DNA of 7,714 nucleotides from Mariprofundus sp. (GTDB lineage: Bacteria; Pseudomonadota; Zetaproteobacteria; Mariprofundales; Mariprofundaceae). A program made the translations under genes and the position numbers. Of the stretch, positions 5,880 through 7,714 are shown piece after piece. The notes under the pieces are model-generated. The model was not told the DNA's origin and made no database searches. It worked only from the letters and a program-made list of their open reading frames with translations. Positions within the stretch are counted from its first letter, which is position 1. Every line of letters starts with the position of its first letter. The stretch lies in NCBI GenBank assembly GCA_030951095.1, contig JAUZQI010000144.1, positions 1-7,714 on the forward strand. The letters run 5' to 3'.

Positions 5880-7175
5880 TTAGCGCATTGTTCCCCTGTC
5901 CTGCCGGGGTGGTGTATCAACATAATAGAGCAGTATCGCACCGGCAACAAACAACAGCACAATCACCAGTATAGAAAAACGCGCACTACCGGATATGAGA
6001 CTGGCTATGCCCATGAGTGCCGGCCCCATCACTGCAGCGAATTTTCCCAACATATTGAAAAAACCAAAAAATTCAGCGGCCTGATGTTTAGGAATCATGC
6101 GTGCATACATGGAGCGCGATAATGCCTGCACACCGCCCATCACCAGCCCGATCGCTGCGGCCAGCCAATAAAAGTCGGATGCCTGCTGCATGGTGGAACT
6201 CCAGACACAAACAACCGAATAAATGCCAAGGCTAACCAGAATCACGCCTTTGGCGCTCCAGCGCTCACCCAGCCAACCCATGGCCAGCGCCGAAGGGAAT
6301 GCAATAAACTGAGTCATCAGCAATGCTGTGATTAACACCGATGAATCAAAACCCAGCGACAGCCCGTAATCGACCGCCATACGAGCCACTGTGTTCACCC
6401 CGTCGATATAGAGAAAATAAGCCAGCAGAAACATCCATATCTGTTTCAAACCACGCAGATGATGGAAAGTATCACCTAGCTGGCTAAAACCATTTCTGGC
6501 GGCATCCAGCCAGTGTGACGTTGTCACTTCACCCTGTTCATGCACATAACGAACCAGCGGCAGCGTAAACAGCGCCCACCACAGGGCCACCGTGATAAAT
6601 GACCAACGCACAGCCTCGGCCTTGTCAGCCAACAGGAACCAGTCCGGATGCAATGTCATCAGCACATTGATAGCAAACAGGATGCCGCCACCGATATAGC
6701 CGATGGCATAACCCAGCGCCGATACACGATCCATCTCTTCATGCTTCGCCACATCCACAATCAGGGCATCGTAAAATACATTAGCGCCGGAAAAACCTAT
6801 CGCACCAAAAGCATAAATCAGTACCGCTAACAACCAATGTCCACCGCCGACCAGAAACAGCGCTGCAGTCATCAGCACGCCCAATACCGTAAAACTCAGC
6901 AGCATGCGTTTTTTCAAACCGCCCTGATCGGCGATAGCGCCCAAGACCGGTGCCAGCAAGGCAATCAACAGCCCTGCTCCGGCATTAGACAGGCCAAGCC
7001 AGAATGTCGATTCGTTGGCAGTAAGGCCAGTTGCCCAGTACTGCTTGAAGAATACCGGAAAGAATCCGGCCATGACTGTGGTTGCATAAGCCGAATTGGC
7101 CCAGTCATATATAGCCCACGACCATGTTGGTTTACCAATTCCCAAACGAACCGGTCTGCGCTTACTTTTACCCAT
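5880..7175 (-). CDS. MFS transporter, UMF1 family (Atg22-like)
   Basis: 431 residues on the minus strand, ATG at 7175-7173, TAA at 5882-5880. An in-frame TAA lies four codons upstream of the ATG, which leaves no nearby alternative start. The N-terminal WAIYDWANSAYATTVMAGFF is the hallmark of UMF1-family permeases (bacterial relatives of yeast Atg22). Repeated hydrophobic segments of about 20 residues run through the protein, consistent with 11-12 membrane spans, and a typical charged cytoplasmic loop lies mid-protein (near RYVHEQGE). The length is normal for the family. The substrate is not predictable; Atg22 exports amino acids from the vacuole, but bacterial members are poorly characterised. 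The ribosome site is weak. It is convergent with the vWA operon and divergent from the dtd remnant, so it is probably unrelated to either. Confidence 0.9.
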   Translation of the reverse strand: MGKSKRRPVRLGIGKPTWSWAIYDWANSAYATTVMAGFFPVFFKQYWATGLTANESTFWLGLSNAGAGLLIALLAPVLGAIADQGGLKKRMLLSFTVLGVLMTAALFLVGGGHWLLAVLIYAFGAIGFSGANVFYDALIVDVAKHEEMDRVSALGYAIGYIGGGILFAINVLMTLHPDWFLLADKAEAVRWSFITVALWWALFTLPLVRYVHEQGEVTTSHWLDAARNGFSQLGDTFHHLRGLKQIWMFLLAYFLYIDGVNTVARMAVDYGLSLGFDSSVLITALLMTQFIAFPSALAMGWLGERWSAKGVILVSLGIYSVVCVWSSTMQQASDFYWLAAAIGLVMGGVQALSRSMYARMIPKHQAAEFFGFFNMLGKFAAVMGPALMGIASLISGSARFSILVIVLLFVAGAILLYYVDTPPRQDRGTMR

Positions 7176-7222
7176 GCCAGCAATTTAGTTTGCAGACAGG
7201 ATTTTGGCGAGGGGTAATGCAT

Positions 7223-7648
7223 ATGAGAGTCATCATTCAACGCGTCAACAGCGCCATGCTTGTCAACTAGGAAAGCGCTGATCAAACCATGATTCACGAT
7301 CCTGCATGTGAAAAGAACGATGATCAGTCGAGCGTCAAACGTATGGCCAAACGCTTGTTGAACTACCGTATTTTTCCCGACCATGAAGGCCGAATGAACA
7401 AAAGCCTGTCCGATATCAATGGCGATTTACTACTCGTGCCAAATTTCACAGTGGCCGCCAACACGCAAAAAGGAACGCGCGCCAGCTTCTCGACTGCGGC
7501 ATCGCCAAAGGATGGTAAACGCCTGTTCGATGCGCTCGCGCATAGCGTCCGGCAACAGCATGATCGCGTCGAAACCGGAGCCTTTGGCGCTGATATACAA
7601 ATCACCCTAACCAATGGTGGCCCGGTAATTTTCATATTGCAAAGCTGA
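7223..7648 (+). pseudogene. dtd: decayed D-aminoacyl-tRNA deacylase
   Basis: The reading frame starts with a good ribosome site (GAGGGG, 7209-7214) and MRVIIQRVNSA, the conserved Dtd N-terminus, but hits TAG at 7268-7270 after 15 codons. The same frame resumes as recognisable Dtd from about EKNDD to the C-terminus: LLNYRIF, GRMNKSLSD, FTVAANTQKGTRASF, GAFGADIQITLTNGGPV. Between them the expected stretch (usually DG...IG.GLLVLLGVE) is unrecognisable in this frame. A +1 frame reads GKALIKP, a TGA, then FTILHV, so indels as well as the nonsense codon are likely. Important positions also differ: the family SQFTL motif is PNFTV, RPSF is RASF, and the NxGPVT motif ends GPVIF. Dtd normally hydrolyses D-aminoacyl-tRNAs in the cytoplasm as a dimer. 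A 119-residue frame from ATG 7289 would probably be inactive. Confidence 0.85.
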
Positions 7649-7714
7649 TGTGGACGCATCAGGCCATCACGCTAGCCTGCCAACATGGGGAATCGTCGAT
7701 TAAATAATCGCTTC

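Noticed and set aside
7176..7222. Divergent promoter region between the transporter and dtd
   Set aside because: The 47-bp gap holds no convincing -35/-10 pair on either strand; promoters may lie inside the neighbouring genes.
6965..7384. 139-residue minus-strand frame across the transporter start and dtd
   Set aside because: It overlaps the transporter N-terminus in another frame and the dtd remnant in antisense, and shows no family features.
7697..7710. Palindrome CGATTA-AA-TAATCG as a terminator of dtd
   Set aside because: It is AT-rich with almost no loop and no U-tract, and it lies at the window edge; a chance palindrome is as likely.

Overview
The window reads as a bacterial chromosome segment, most likely from a proteobacterium and probably a gammaproteobacterium. 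This rests on gene style: strong AGGAG ribosome sites, ATGA and GTGA stop/start overlaps, and FitB-type VapC, UMF1-family MFS and Dtd proteins of proteobacterial type. No rRNA, tRNA, phage gene, transposase or CRISPR array is visible, so the taxonomic call is soft.

Layout. (1) Positions 1-1874 hold the 3' part of a large gene with about five PEGA-like beta-domain repeats followed by a C-terminal formylglycine-generating-enzyme-like (SUMF1/EgtB/PvdO fold) domain that lacks the catalytic cysteines. (2) Positions 1928-2644 hold a compact type II toxin-antitoxin operon, a Phd/YefM-type antitoxin and a VapC/FitB-type PIN toxin, with a promoter-like sequence and a perfect 13-bp inverted repeat as candidate autoregulatory operator. 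(3) Positions 2645-2891 are non-coding and carry a near-perfect direct repeat. (4) Positions 2892-5827 are a tight four-gene operon: a 49-residue single-span membrane protein, a MotA/TolQ/ExbB-family channel subunit, and two related proteins that each have a MotB/ExbD-like N-terminal membrane helix with an aspartate, a coiled coil and a C-terminal von Willebrand factor A (vWA) domain. (5) Positions 5880-7175, on the minus strand, encode a UMF1-family MFS transporter. (6) Positions 7223-7648 hold a decayed D-aminoacyl-tRNA deacylase gene (dtd).

The most interesting part is region 4, possibly together with region 1. The channel subunit and the two vWA proteins look like an ion-driven stator or motor of the MotAB, TolQR, ExbBD and Zorya ZorAB superfamily, in which the usual periplasmic peptidoglycan-binding or TonB/TolA-interacting part is replaced by two different MIDAS-bearing vWA domains on coiled-coil stalks. 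The PEGA/FGE-like protein is a plausible extracytoplasmic partner, but it is separated from the operon by the toxin-antitoxin module, so that link is inference. The first vWA gene appears to start at a CTG codon (3822). Starting it at the first ATG (3873) would remove the aspartate-containing half of the membrane helix.
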